Source: Streptococcus gallinaceus (lineage in GTDB: Bacteria > Bacillota > Bacilli > Lactobacillales > Streptococcaceae). From it: 64,000 bases of DNA. The notes under the pieces are model-generated. The model was not told where the DNA came from, did no database searches, and was given only the letters and a program-made list of their open reading frames with translations. The translations under genes and the position numbers were made by a program. Location of the stretch: NCBI RefSeq assembly GCF_024170225.1, contig NZ_JALJXU010000001.1:411509-475508 (forward strand), written 5' to 3'. Shown here one piece after another: positions 50,329 through 58,434 of this stretch; position 1 is the first letter of the stretch; each line of letters opens with the position of its first letter.

Positions 50329-51123
50329 ATGGAATCAACATTTTACAAAAAGGTGACAGCGGCAGTAGAGAAAAAAGAGTCATTATTTGACCGTCATAAA
50401 GGCAAATATGCCTTGCGTAGTATGTTTGCTGGTGCTTTCTTGACCATGTCAACTGCTGGAGGAGCCATTGCAGCTGATCAGATCAATCAAGTTCATCCGG
50501 TTTTAGGACGATTCACCTTTGCCTTCCTATTTGCTTGGGGATTGATTTATATCCTGTTTTTGAATGCAGAGCTAGCAACCTCAAATATGATGTACTTAAC
50601 AGCCGGAACCTTTTGGAAGAAAATTTCCTGGCACAAGGCCTTGGTTATTTTACTCTACTGTACTTTGTTTAACTTAATTGGAGCCTTGATTATCGGATTT
50701 CTATTTGCCAGAACAAGTTCATTTGCAAGTCTGGACATTCAGTCCTTTATCGCAGGTGGAGTAAAAGCACGTCTTGCTCGACCAAGTGGACTTATTATTC
50801 TGGAAGGTGTGTTGACAAATATCTTTGTGAATGTTGCCATCTTGTCCTTCTTGTTAATTGATAACGCAAGTGCTAAAATGTGGATTGCCATCTCAGCAGT
50901 ATTCCTCTTTGTCTATCTGGCACAAGAACACGTTATCGCCAACTTTGCATCATTCTCTATCGTGAAATTTAGCGTGATTGCAAATCAAGTCGAAAACTTT
51001 GGCTGGTTAAATATTTTCCGTGAGTGGACAGCTGCCTTTATCGGAAATTACATCGGTGGTGGTCTGATTGTCGGTCTTTCCTACGCATGGTTTAACCATA
51101 ATGAAGACAAATATGTAGATTAA
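50329..51123 (+). CDS. formate/nitrite transporter (FNT) family channel
   Basis: A 264-residue membrane protein with six spans. FNT signatures include LTMSTAGGAIAA in the first re-entrant region, NAELATSNMMYL, and the conserved pore histidine in AQEHVIANFASF. The family moves formate, nitrite, lactate or hydrosulfide; a streptococcus making formate with pyruvate formate-lyase makes formate the likeliest cargo, but that is inference. ATG 50329 is chosen over one 12 bases earlier because of GGAGTTGGAG spacing. Promoter TTGTTT and TGaTACAAT lie upstream; a terminator follows. Confidence 0.85.
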   Translation: MESTFYKKVTAAVEKKESLFDRHKGKYALRSMFAGAFLTMSTAGGAIAADQINQVHPVLGRFTFAFLFAWGLIYILFLNAELATSNMMYLTAGTFWKKISWHKALVILLYCTLFNLIGALIIGFLFARTSSFASLDIQSFIAGGVKARLARPSGLIILEGVLTNIFVNVAILSFLLIDNASAKMWIAISAVFLFVYLAQEHVIANFASFSIVKFSVIANQVENFGWLNIFREWTAAFIGNYIGGGLIVGLSYAWFNHNEDKYVD

Positions 51124-51145
51124 ATCGAGAATTTCTCGATTTTTT
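51123..51145 (+). terminator. terminator of the FNT gene
   Basis: AATCGAGAA pairs with TTCTCGATT, followed by T; it starts at the stop codon. Confidence 0.85.
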
Positions 51146-51166
51146 CTATTTTTTGAAAGAAAATAC

Positions 51167-51195
51167 TTGCATCGACTAGATAAATGTGATATCCT
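51167..51195 (+). promoter_or_regulatory. rplJL promoter
   Basis: TTGCAT, a 17-base spacer and TATCCT, about 170 bases before rplJ. Confidence 0.65.
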
Positions 51196-51204
51196 AATAA
51201 AGGT

Positions 51205-51330
51205 TTTGAATAACCGACCTAAGACAGTAGGGGAGCTGGACTCATAAATATCCTACCGAGGCACAAAACGTAACTTAAAAATTTGTAACGTATTGTACTT
51301 TCGTGTCTAGGTTTAGGTGCGATTTTTTTG
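51205..51330 (+). ncRNA. L10 ribosomal protein leader
   Basis: The structured 5' region shows CCGACCTAAGACAGTAGGGG and a matching ATCCTACCGAGGCAC downstream, the L10-leader pattern of Firmicutes. L10(L12)4 binds here and represses its own operon. A T-rich GTGCGATTTTTTTGTGCC element follows it. Confidence 0.8.
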
Positions 51331-51364
51331 TGCCTATCCCAAAATAAAAACGGAGGTAAACTAA

Positions 51365-51859
51365 ATGTCAGAAGCTATTATTGCTAAAAAAGCCGAATTA
51401 GTGGACGCTGTTGCTGAGCAAATGAAAGCAGCTACATCTATCGTTGTAGTTGACGCGCGTGGTTTGACTGTTGAACAAGATACAGTTCTTCGTCGTAACT
51501 TGCGTGGTGAAGAAGTTGAGTACAAAGTTATCAAAAACTCAATCTTGCGTCGTGCTGCTGAAAAAGCTGGTCTTGAAGGACTTGCAGAAATGTTCGTAGG
51601 ACCATCTGCAGTTGCATTCTCACAAGACGCAGTTGCTCCAGCTAAAATCATCTACGATTTTGCAAAAACTGCTGATGCTCTTGAAATCAAGGGTGGTGCT
51701 GTTGAAGGTAAAGTTTCTTCAAAAGAAGAAATCGAAGCACTTGCAACATTGCCAAACCGCGAAGGTATGCTTTCTATGCTCCTTTCTGTACTTCAAGCGC
51801 CAGTTCGCAACGTTGCATACGCTGTCAAAGCGGTTGCAGAAAAAGAAGACGCAGCTTAA
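51365..51859 (+). CDS. rplJ: 50S ribosomal protein uL10
   Basis: Base of the ribosomal stalk, 164 residues. [13 protein letters not shown] opening, [12 protein letters not shown], and the rRNA-binding [15 protein letters not shown] are typical; the C-terminal helix binds L12 dimers. GGAGG lies before the ATG. It is preceded by the autoregulatory leader and followed by rplL. Confidence 0.97.
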   Translation: MSEAIIAKKAELVDAVAEQMKAATSIVVVDARGLTVEQDTVLRRNLRGEEVEYKVIKNSILRRAAEKAGLEGLAEMFVGPSAVAFSQDAVAPAKIIYDFAKTADALEIKGGAVEGKVSSKEEIEALATLPNREGMLSMLLSVLQAPVRNVAYAVKAVAEKEDAA

Positions 51860-51925
51860 TGCGTACATTAGCAGCCTAAGGTTGCAAACAATTATTTATT
51901 AAAAAACAATTTGGAGGAATTCACA

Positions 51926-52291
51926 ATGGCATTGAACATTGAAAACATTATTGCTGAAATTAAAGCAGCTACAATCCTTGAACTTAACGACCTCGTTAAA
52001 GCTATCGAAGAAGAATTTGGTGTAACTGCAGCTGCTCCTGTAGCTGTTGCTGCAGCTGGTGGTGCTGCTGAAGAAGCTAAAGACTCATTTGACGTTGAAT
52101 TGACTGCAGCTGGCGACAAAAAAGTTGGCGTTATCAAAGTTGTACGTGAAATCACAGGCGAAGGTCTTAAAGAAGCTAAAGCTCTTGTTGACGGTGCACC
52201 ATCTGTTCTTAAAGAAGGTGTTTCTGCAGCTGAAGCTGAAGAAATCAAAGCTAAATTGGAAGAAGCTGGAGCTTCAGTTACTCTTAAATAA
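51926..52291 (+). CDS. rplL: 50S ribosomal protein bL12 (L7/L12)
   Basis: Stalk protein of 121 residues that recruits translation factors. N-terminal dimerisation domain [13 protein letters not shown], an Ala-rich hinge ([13 protein letters not shown]), and C-terminal domain [13 protein letters not shown] and [20 protein letters not shown] precedes ATG 51926. The last 15 bases are the integration site of ICESa2603-family elements; the coding end is intact after integration. Confidence 0.98.
   Translation: MALNIENIIAEIKAATILELNDLVKAIEEEFGVTAAAPVAVAAAGGAAEEAKDSFDVELTAAGDKKVGVIKVVREITGEGLKEAKALVDGAPSVLKEGVSAAEAEEIKAKLEEAGASVTLK
52277..52291 (+). repeat. ICE attachment site (attL) in the rplL 3' end
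   Basis: GTTACTCTTAAATAA is the complement of TTATTTAAGAGTAAC, the known 15-bp core site of ICESa2603-family ICEs. Conjugation genes begin directly after it. The matching attR must lie beyond the window. Confidence 0.88.
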
Positions 52292-52391
52292 GAGTCACAT
52301 CATAATTAGATTGCGGAATCCCTATTTACCAGTCTTTGAGAGCGATAAGCGATTGATAGAAACTGATAAATTGATTTGGTTTCCTGCCAAA

Positions 52392-52424
52392 AATCCTGCC
52401 AAAAATTCTTTGGCAGGATTTTTG
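52392..52424 (+). terminator. terminator inside the ICE left end
   Basis: AATCCTGCCAAA and TTTGGCAGGATT pair around a 5-base loop, then T. It can end rplJL transcription before the ICE genes. Confidence 0.88.
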
Positions 52425-52440
52425 TTTTAATAAATTTTCG

Positions 52441-52473
52441 GGGGTAGACATTAAATTGTCTACCCCTTTTTTT
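52441..52473 (+). terminator. second terminator at the ICE left end
   Basis: GGGGTAGACA and TGTCTACCCC pair perfectly around TTAAAT, followed by seven T. Two strong terminators in tandem insulate ICE and ribosomal genes. Confidence 0.92.
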
Positions 52474-52490
52474 GCGTTTTGGAGGTAATT

Positions 52491-52641
52491 ATGCAAAAGA
52501 AGGAACAATCATCACGTGGCTATCTTGGGAGTTGATATTGAGAAAGCAACTCAGCTAATTGATGAAATGGAACAAAAAGGTTTAATCCGATTTGATAAAT
52601 TTGGAAATGTTGGAATTTTAGTCTTGGAGGGACAATCATGA
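52491..52641 (+). pseudogene. frameshifted short ICE gene upstream of repA
   Basis: GGAGGT and ATG 52491 open MQKKEQSSRGYLG, which stops at once. Another frame continues GVDIEKATQLIDEMEQKG and ends in TGA overlapping the repA ATG (ATGA). Removing one G of the GGG at about 52528 would join them into a 49-residue protein. It is not recognised; the helical second half ends IRFDKFGNVGILVLEG. Confidence 0.6.
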
Positions 52642-53456
52642 AACGTATTACCGCTAATCAGTATCAGACATCAGAGCGTTATTATAAACTCCCTAAAGTT
52701 TTGTTTGAGAGTGAACGTTATAAGGATATGAAGCTGGAGGTTAAGGTAGCCTACGCGATTTTAAAAGATCGGTTGGAGTTGTCTTTGAGTAAGGGCTGGA
52801 TTGATGAGGATGGGGCTATTTACTTGATTTATTCCAATTCAAATCTGATGGCACTTTTAGGCTGTTCAAAGTCAAAATTACTTTCTATCAAGAAAACCTT
52901 ACGTGAATATGGCTTAATTGATGAAGTCCAACAGTCCTCTAGTGAAAAAGGTCGTATGGCAAATAAAATTTATTTGGGGGAATTAGAACATGAACCCACC
53001 CTAGTCTTACATACAGACGGGGCTAGTGTTAAAAAAACACCAGGGGGGTCTCAAAGAAAGACGGGGCCGGTCTTAAATTCAGCCTCTAGTGAGACTGAAG
53101 GAAGTGAGACTAAATGTAGTGAAACTGAAGGGAGTGATTTCCTTATTGAGGATGAGGAGGAGAGGCAGCTAGTAGATGACAAACAAGAAGAAAACTTTAC
53201 TCCAAAAGTAGATGCCGTGACTAAGTACGATCGAGACTATATTTGGAGCTTGGTTCATGACCAGTTAAGACAGACAGGTCTATCTCAGTCGGCTAGTGAT
53301 GTTGCCATGATTTATTTTAGTAACCGTTATCGGTATGCATTGGAACATATGCGATTTGCTCGGTCAGCGGAAGTGATAGCTGAATATGTGTTTAATGGGG
53401 TCTTGTCAGAATGGACCAAGCAACTGAGACGACAAGAAGTAAAGGGAGGTGATTAA
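52638..53456 (+). CDS. repA: replication initiator, RepA N-terminal domain family
   Basis: A 272-residue RepA_N-type initiator. The winged-helix opening (RITANQYQTSERYYKLPKVLF, motif YYKLPKVLF) contains the plasmid-type YIIYSN-like YLIYSNSNLMALLGCSKSKL helix-turn-helix. A low-complexity Ser/Glu linker (residues about 140-185, repeated SETEGSET) leads to a C-terminal helical domain. Such proteins replicate plasmids; in ICEs they may allow replication of the excised circle. GGAGG lies before the ATG. Confidence 0.85.
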   Translation: MKRITANQYQTSERYYKLPKVLFESERYKDMKLEVKVAYAILKDRLELSLSKGWIDEDGAIYLIYSNSNLMALLGCSKSKLLSIKKTLREYGLIDEVQQSSSEKGRMANKIYLGELEHEPTLVLHTDGASVKKTPGGSQRKTGPVLNSASSETEGSETKCSETEGSDFLIEDEEERQLVDDKQEENFTPKVDAVTKYDRDYIWSLVHDQLRQTGLSQSASDVAMIYFSNRYRYALEHMRFARSAEVIAEYVFNGVLSEWTKQLRRQEVKGGD

Positions 53457-53457
53457 G

Positions 53458-53553
53458 ATGATTTGGTGGATACTAGGTGGAATCTATCTGATTTCTATCA
53501 TCATTTTGATTGTTGAAATCATCCGTGCACCAGAAATGGATGATTATATATAG
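53458..53553 (+). CDS. 31-residue single-span membrane peptide
   Basis: ATG 53458 starts one base after the repA stop, with GGAGGTG upstream. It reads MIWWILGGIYLISIIILIVE followed by a short charged tail IRAPEMDDYI (total 31 residues). One transmembrane helix. Function unknown. The good ribosome binding site argues that it is translated. Confidence 0.6.
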   Translation: MIWWILGGIYLISIIILIVEIIRAPEMDDYI

Positions 53554-53604
53554 GCATGAGTTTTACAAAGGTAAGGCTCTTTTTTATTTGGAAAGAGAGG
53601 AAAA

Positions 53605-54960
53605 ATGAAATTTTTAGATTTATTTGCTGGGATAGGCGGTTTTAGGCTAGGAATGGAAGCACAGGGTCATAAATGCCTGGGCTTTTGTGAAATTGATAAA
53701 TTCGCTAGAACATCCTACAAAGCCATGTTTAACACAGAAGGAGAAATAGAATACCATGACATTAAAGAGGTCACAGACCATGACTTTAGACAATTTAGAG
53801 GGCAAGTGGAGGTTATCTGCGGGGGATTTCCTTGCCAAGCTTTTTCACTCGCAGGAAGACGACTGGGATTTGAAGATACTCGAGGGACTCTCTTTTTTGA
53901 GATTGCTCGAGCGGCCAAACAAATCAAACCACGTTTTCTATTTTTGGAAAACGTCAAAGGCCTACTCAATCACGACAAGGGACGGACGTTCGCCACAATC
54001 CTCTCCACGCTGGATGAATTGGGGTATGATGTCGAATGGCAGGTGCTTAACAGTAAGGACTTCCAAGTGCCTCAAAACAGAGAACGGGTCTTTATTATCG
54101 GACATTCTAGAAGATACCGTTCCAGATTCATATTTCCTCTCAGAAGAGAAAACAGCCCAGCTCATCTTGAAAGGTTAGGAAATATCAATCCCTCTAAACG
54201 TGGTTTGAATGGTGAAGTCTATCTGACGAGTGGACTTGCTCCTACGCTAACGAGAGGTAAAGGAGAGGGAGCTAAAATCGCCATTCCAGTCTTAACACCA
54301 GATAGACTAGAAAAACGCCAACATGGACGACGCTATAAGAACAATTTAGACCCTATGTTTACCCTAACAAGCCAAGACAAACACGGGGTTGTTGTCGCAG
54401 GAAATCTGCCGACTAGCTTTGACCAAACTGGAAGAGTATTTGACATTTCTGGCTTGTCACCGACCTTGACCACCATGCAAGGTGGAGATAAGGTGCCAAA
54501 GATACTGCTGAGGGAGGAGCTGCCATTTCTGAAAATCAAGGAAGCCACAAAAAGAGGGTACGCAAAGGCAACTCTTGGAGACTCTGTCAATCTGGCTTAT
54601 CCAGACTCAACCAAACGTAGGGGACGTGTGGGAAAGGGAATATCCAATACTCTGACGACTTCAGACAATATGGGAGTGGTGGTTGCTGCTCTGGAATATC
54701 GACAGGATAAGTGGTATGAAGTCACAGGGATTGTCTTAGACGGAAAACTCTATCGCCTGAGAATTAGACGACTGACACCAAGAGAGTGTTTCAGACTTCA
54801 AGGCTTTCCTGATTGGGCTTATGAAAGAGCAGAAAGTGTTTCTAGTAAGAGCCAACTATACAAACAGGCTGGTAATAGTGTGACTGTCACAGTTATTGAA
54901 GCCATTGCCAGAGAATTTAGAAGAATGGAAGAGGAAGAAAAACATGAACCTACTACATAA
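53605..54960 (+). CDS. orphan DNA (cytosine-5)-methyltransferase
   Basis: A 451-residue C5 methyltransferase. Motif I DLFAGIGGFRLG, motif IV GGFPCQAFS with catalytic Cys, motif VI FLENVKG, motif VIII QNRERVF, motif IX RRLTPRECFRLQGFP and motif X QAGNSV. The target-recognition region (about 190-360) contains four copies of a TLT element: APTLTRGKG, MFTLTSQD, SPTLTTMQG and SNTLTTSD. No restriction gene accompanies it, so it probably shields the ICE from host restriction. It overlaps the next gene by 17 bases. Confidence 0.93.
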   Translation: MKFLDLFAGIGGFRLGMEAQGHKCLGFCEIDKFARTSYKAMFNTEGEIEYHDIKEVTDHDFRQFRGQVEVICGGFPCQAFSLAGRRLGFEDTRGTLFFEIARAAKQIKPRFLFLENVKGLLNHDKGRTFATILSTLDELGYDVEWQVLNSKDFQVPQNRERVFIIGHSRRYRSRFIFPLRRENSPAHLERLGNINPSKRGLNGEVYLTSGLAPTLTRGKGEGAKIAIPVLTPDRLEKRQHGRRYKNNLDPMFTLTSQDKHGVVVAGNLPTSFDQTGRVFDISGLSPTLTTMQGGDKVPKILLREELPFLKIKEATKRGYAKATLGDSVNLAYPDSTKRRGRVGKGISNTLTTSDNMGVVVAALEYRQDKWYEVTGIVLDGKLYRLRIRRLTPRECFRLQGFPDWAYERAESVSSKSQLYKQAGNSVTVTVIEAIAREFRRMEEEEKHEPTT

Positions 54961-55372
54961 GAAAAGTATCCTAGAGTGTACTGAATTAGAAGAACGTATT
55001 CACCAAGTTGAAACCAATCAGCTACTACAAAAGATATTGTCGCTCCCCAATTTTGATTGTGACTTTGAGGTGACTTTTGAAGATGATTACCACAAAGAGA
55101 TGAATGCTCCCCTATTCTACGAATCCAATCTTCATCGGATTTCGGATTTTTTGGAAACTAGGGATATTAAAAATGGTGTAGATACACTATTGACGAAAGA
55201 CAATCACCTGGTCTTTCGTGCCTTTGGTCAAAATTACACTGCCAGGGGAAAGGATGGTATTTTAACGACTCTGGTGACGGTCAAGTGCTTTGGTGAAGGA
55301 CGGATGCCCATTGATATGAGTCGCTATTTCTCAACTCCTGAACCAACAGTTGAAAATAGCTTAACCCTATAA
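54944..55372 (+). CDS. ICE-conserved hypothetical protein
   Basis: Not recognised. The 142-residue soluble protein MNLLHKKSILECTELEE starts inside the end of the methyltransferase gene, with GAGGAAG upstream. It is acidic in its first half. The C-terminal half has FRAFGQNYTARGKDGILTTLVTVKCFGEG. No signal peptide or spans. Tight coupling suggests a role linked to the ICE regulatory genes. Confidence 0.65.
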   Translation: MNLLHKKSILECTELEERIHQVETNQLLQKILSLPNFDCDFEVTFEDDYHKEMNAPLFYESNLHRISDFLETRDIKNGVDTLLTKDNHLVFRAFGQNYTARGKDGILTTLVTVKCFGEGRMPIDMSRYFSTPEPTVENSLTL

Positions 55373-55382
55373 GGAGGAGTCT

Positions 55383-55766
55383 ATGCTTGAGGTATATCTA
55401 GGAAATAATACCAATACAAATCAAGATTTACTAACTATTTTGACGACCTATGGTGTGACTTATCGTTGTACAAAAGCATGTGATGTAAACCGTGACATCA
55501 TACTGTCACTCTTTGCCAAAACCACGGATTGTTTTGAGTTACTGTCGCCACGATTTCTTCGCTTTAAGCGTCAATATTCGATAAGTTTGAATGAAATGAT
55601 TCAGCTTATTCTCCAAAAACCAGACCAAAACCTTCGTCTGCCTCTCATTGTCTGTCAGAATCATGTCTATCCAGCTATTGGGTTAGATGAAGTGCGAACC
55701 TTTCTTCCCAGACAGGTAAAAGAAGAGCTGTTTCAGGCCAGCCTGATGAAACAAGTGACAGGGTAG
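55383..55766 (+). CDS. Spx/ArsC-fold protein without the CxxC motif
   Basis: A 127-residue protein whose layout follows Spx: beta strand MLEVYLGNNTNTNQD where Spx has the CxxC loop, then DVNRDIILSLFAKT, a central SISLNEMIQLILQKPD, LRLPLIVCQ against Spx LRRPIIID, and the end LDEVRTFLPRQVKEELFQ against DEIRRFLPRKV. The two redox cysteines are absent (NTNT). Spx proteins bind the RNA polymerase alpha subunit; here a transcription role is inferred. AGGAGG precedes the ATG. Confidence 0.7.
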   Translation: MLEVYLGNNTNTNQDLLTILTTYGVTYRCTKACDVNRDIILSLFAKTTDCFELLSPRFLRFKRQYSISLNEMIQLILQKPDQNLRLPLIVCQNHVYPAIGLDEVRTFLPRQVKEELFQASLMKQVTG

Positions 55767-55774
55767 GTGTGAGG

Positions 55775-56008
55775 ATGAATGAACGATTTTGGGACAATTT
55801 AGAAATCATTCTGGCAGAAAAAGACCTCACTTGGGCAGAACTAGCTCGCAAAGTATTCAAAGGTCAATATGTTTATCCCAGTGAGTTTAATCGCCTCTAT
55901 CAAAAATTACGGCATTACAAATCCAATCGTCTAATGCCACAGACAAGGTGGGTTGAGCGTATTGTTCTAGTCTTAGATATTGATTATGAAGATTTATTTA
56001 AGAGGTGA
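55775..56008 (+). CDS. small helix-turn-helix DNA-binding protein
   Basis: A 77-residue protein: MNERFWDNLEIILAEKDLTWAELARKVF followed by SEFNRLYQKLRHYKSNR and RWVERIVLVLDIDYEDLF, with helix spacing like Cro/C1-type (XRE) regulators (motif LTWAELARKV). An in-frame GTG 6 bases upstream is an alternative start. It lies between the Spx-like gene and the CPBP gene, overlapping the upstream end of the latter's frame, and is likely a local regulator. Confidence 0.7.
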   Translation: MNERFWDNLEIILAEKDLTWAELARKVFKGQYVYPSEFNRLYQKLRHYKSNRLMPQTRWVERIVLVLDIDYEDLFKR

Positions 56009-56010
56009 CA

Positions 56011-56595
56011 ATGATAAGGATAGTGTTGTTTTATCTAGCCATACAGCTTAACGGTCTTCTTGTGAGTTTATACCTGCATGACTATATGACGATTAAGGTC
56101 TTAATCCTGCTACAAATGCTTCTTTTAGGTGTAGCTTGTCTAGAGATTACTCATCACAAAACTGTTCAAGGAAAAAATATAACCTTAAGCAATCGCCTAA
56201 GATGGTTGCTTCTTGGTTTTGCGTGTATGGTTGCTTTTGCAGTCATCATCAGTTTTCTTTTTCCTGTTCTGATTAGGAATCAAGCAGTATTGGTACAAGT
56301 AGGAAAACAAGTTCCACATGTTATCTTTTTATTGTTTCTGGTCAATGCAAGTGTCCTTGAAGAGGTAGTTTATAGGCAACTGCTGTGGGAAAAATTGATA
56401 TTCCCTTTTGTACAAATAGGAGTGACCAGTTTTCTCTTTACTCTAGCTCATGGTCCTATTCAGTTAGGGAGTTTGCTCATGTATAGCTGTCTTGGGGTGA
56501 CCTTGGCTGTTGTACGATTGAAAACAGATTGTATGACGGCAATCACCCTGCATTTACTTTGGAATAGTTTGGTTTATGTCTTGACTTTCTTGTGA
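56011..56595 (+). CDS. CPBP (Abi/CAAX-type) intramembrane metalloprotease
   Basis: A 194-residue membrane protein with about six spans. Catalytic motifs are all present: EEVVYRQLL (EExxxR), FLFTLAHG (FxxxH) and HLLWNSL (HxxxN). In Gram-positive bacteria the family includes bacteriocin self-immunity and surface-processing enzymes; role in this ICE unknown. ATG 56011 is chosen over GTG 56005 for spacing from AGAGG. A hairpin without a T-run follows (56611-56633). Confidence 0.85.
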   Translation: MIRIVLFYLAIQLNGLLVSLYLHDYMTIKVLILLQMLLLGVACLEITHHKTVQGKNITLSNRLRWLLLGFACMVAFAVIISFLFPVLIRNQAVLVQVGKQVPHVIFLLFLVNASVLEEVVYRQLLWEKLIFPFVQIGVTSFLFTLAHGPIQLGSLLMYSCLGVTLAVVRLKTDCMTAITLHLLWNSLVYVLTFL

Positions 56596-56671
56596 TACCA
56601 AAATCAAGAGTGCTTCCGTATCATGGAAGCACCTTATGTTTGATAGGGAATTCAAAGAAGAGGAGGTCACC

Positions 56672-57159
56672 ATGTCATCTGAACAACAAGAGCGTCAAGC
56701 AAGCAATACGTAGAAAGAAGTAGTTTATTGATAGTCGGAACCCTCTTAAAGCTCCTTGAGTGGTCAGCTAGGCAAGCCTTGGCACAAGATTCAGCTTATA
56801 AGATTGGAGTTCAGAAACTGGAAGAACTCCTTCAAAGCCCTTACGTCATTGAAGGGATTAATGTTAGTAAAGACATCCTAGATAAGCCAATTGATGTGGA
56901 GAAATTTAAGGAGTTAATGGAGTCAGAAAAACTGCCAATCGCAATTAGTTGGCAAAAAGACTATCTCTACTTTTATGCCAAGGATAAGACCTTGCTCGAT
57001 CATCACTTGGATGAACTCGTGAAGAAACTGGTGTCTAACCCAGAAAAGTTAGAAGGTCTAACCTTTGATAAAACCTTGGACCAAGAGATAGAACTGGCCA
57101 AAGAGAAAATTAGAGTGACAGAACCTTCGGCAGTCAAAACCAAGGAGGTGACCTTGTAA
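56672..57159 (+). pseudogene. PcfB/DUF3801-like conjugation gene, frameshifted at a CAAG repeat
   Basis: GAGGAGG and ATG 56672 open MSSEQQERQASN, which hits TAG after 13 codons. The rest of the gene is open in another frame (KQYVERSSLL, then LLKLLEWSARQALAQD, through to TKEVTL). The break lies in GTCAAGCAAGCAATACG, where CAAG is repeated. One more CAAG unit gives a clean 163-residue protein (ERQASKQYVERSSLLIVG). Position next to virD4, size and the YLYFYAKDKTLLDHHLDEL segment suggest a PcfB-like coupling-protein partner. A TTG at 56728 could start a shorter product but has no ribosome binding site. Confidence 0.75.
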
Positions 57160-58434
57160 TGTATTCCAGGCAAAAAGCATTTGTCTTTGGACTCTTGGGT
57201 CTCGCCTTTGGCTATTTCTGCCATCGTCTAACCCTACTCTATGGTAGTTTAACCAATGCCCCACCTATGGAACGTTTTGCCTACCTCTTAGGTGAGGGGT
57301 TAAATCAGGTTTTCAGTCCTTTATGGCTTTTTACTTTTACTCAAAAGTCTCTTCTTGCCTTTATCCTTGGGGTTCTAACGATGATGTTAGTCTATCTTTA
57401 TGTTTCAACAGGACAGAAGGTCTATCGAGAAGGGGAAGAATATGGTTCTGCACGATTTGGAACCAGTAAGGAAAAGCGGAACTTTTACAGTAAGAATCCT
57501 TTCAATGACACGATTTTAGCTCGTGATGTACGTCTGACCTTATTGGAAAAGAAGAAGCCCCAGTTTGACCGAAATAAAAACTTGATTGTTATTGGGGGTT
57601 CTGGGGCAGGTAAGACCTTTCGCTTTGTGAAACCCAACCTTATCCAACTTAACTGTTCCAATATTGTCGTAGATCCTAAAGACCATTTGGCTGAGAAGAC
57701 AGGAAAACTCTTTTTAGAAAACGGTTATCAGGTTAAGGTTTTAGACCTGGTTAATATGACCAATTCAGATGGTTTTAATCCTTTTCGTTATGTGGAAACA
57801 GAGAATGATTTGAACCGCATGTTAACGGTCTATTTTAACAATACCAAGGGAAATGGTTCTCGCAGTGATCCATTTTGGGACGAGGCTTCCATGACATTGG
57901 TGAGAGCGATTGCCTCTTATTTGGTGGATTTTTACAATTCTCCAGGAAGTTCCAAGCAAGAGCAGGAAGCAAGACGTAAGCGTGGCCGTTATCCAGCCTT
58001 TTCTGAGATTGGGAAACTCATCAAACTCTTATCAAAGGGAGACAATCAGGACAAAAGTGTTCTTGAAGTCTTGTTTGAAGACTATGCTAAGAAATATGGT
58101 CACGAAAACTTTACCATGCGAAATTGGGCAGATTTTCAAAACTATAAAGATAAGACGTTGGATTCGGTGATTGCGGTCACAACAGCTAAATTTGCCCTTT
58201 TTAATATCCAATCAGTGATTGATTTGACGCAAAGAGACACTATGGATTTGAAAACGTGGGGCACTCAAAAGACCATGGTCTATCTTGTTATTCCAGACAA
58301 TGATACGACCTTTCGTTTCCTATCTGCTTTATTTTTCTCTACGGTTTTCTCCACTTTGACCAGACAGGCTGACGTGGACTTTAAAGGGCAATTGCCTATT
58401 CATGTGAGAAGTTATCTGGATGAGTTTGCGAATG
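57159..58434 (+). CDS. VirD4/TcpA-type coupling protein, 5' exon
   Basis: First 425 codons plus one base of the T4SS coupling ATPase that brings the relaxosome to the mating channel. Two N-terminal membrane spans (about 7-25 and 66-85), Walker A GGSGAGKTF at residues 146-153, and Walker B SYLDEFAN ending at residue 425. The ATG overlaps the preceding stop (TAATG) after AAGGAGG. Unspliced mRNA would add 18 foreign residues and stop at 58490, giving a protein that lacks everything after Walker B. Joined to 61253-61794 it makes 605 residues, usual for this family. Confidence 0.93.

Noticed and set aside
56611..56633. Hairpin GTGCTTCC/GGAAGCAC after the CPBP gene as a terminator
   Set aside because: No T-run follows, and the next ICE gene is only about 40 bases away; it may affect RNA stability but termination is not supported.
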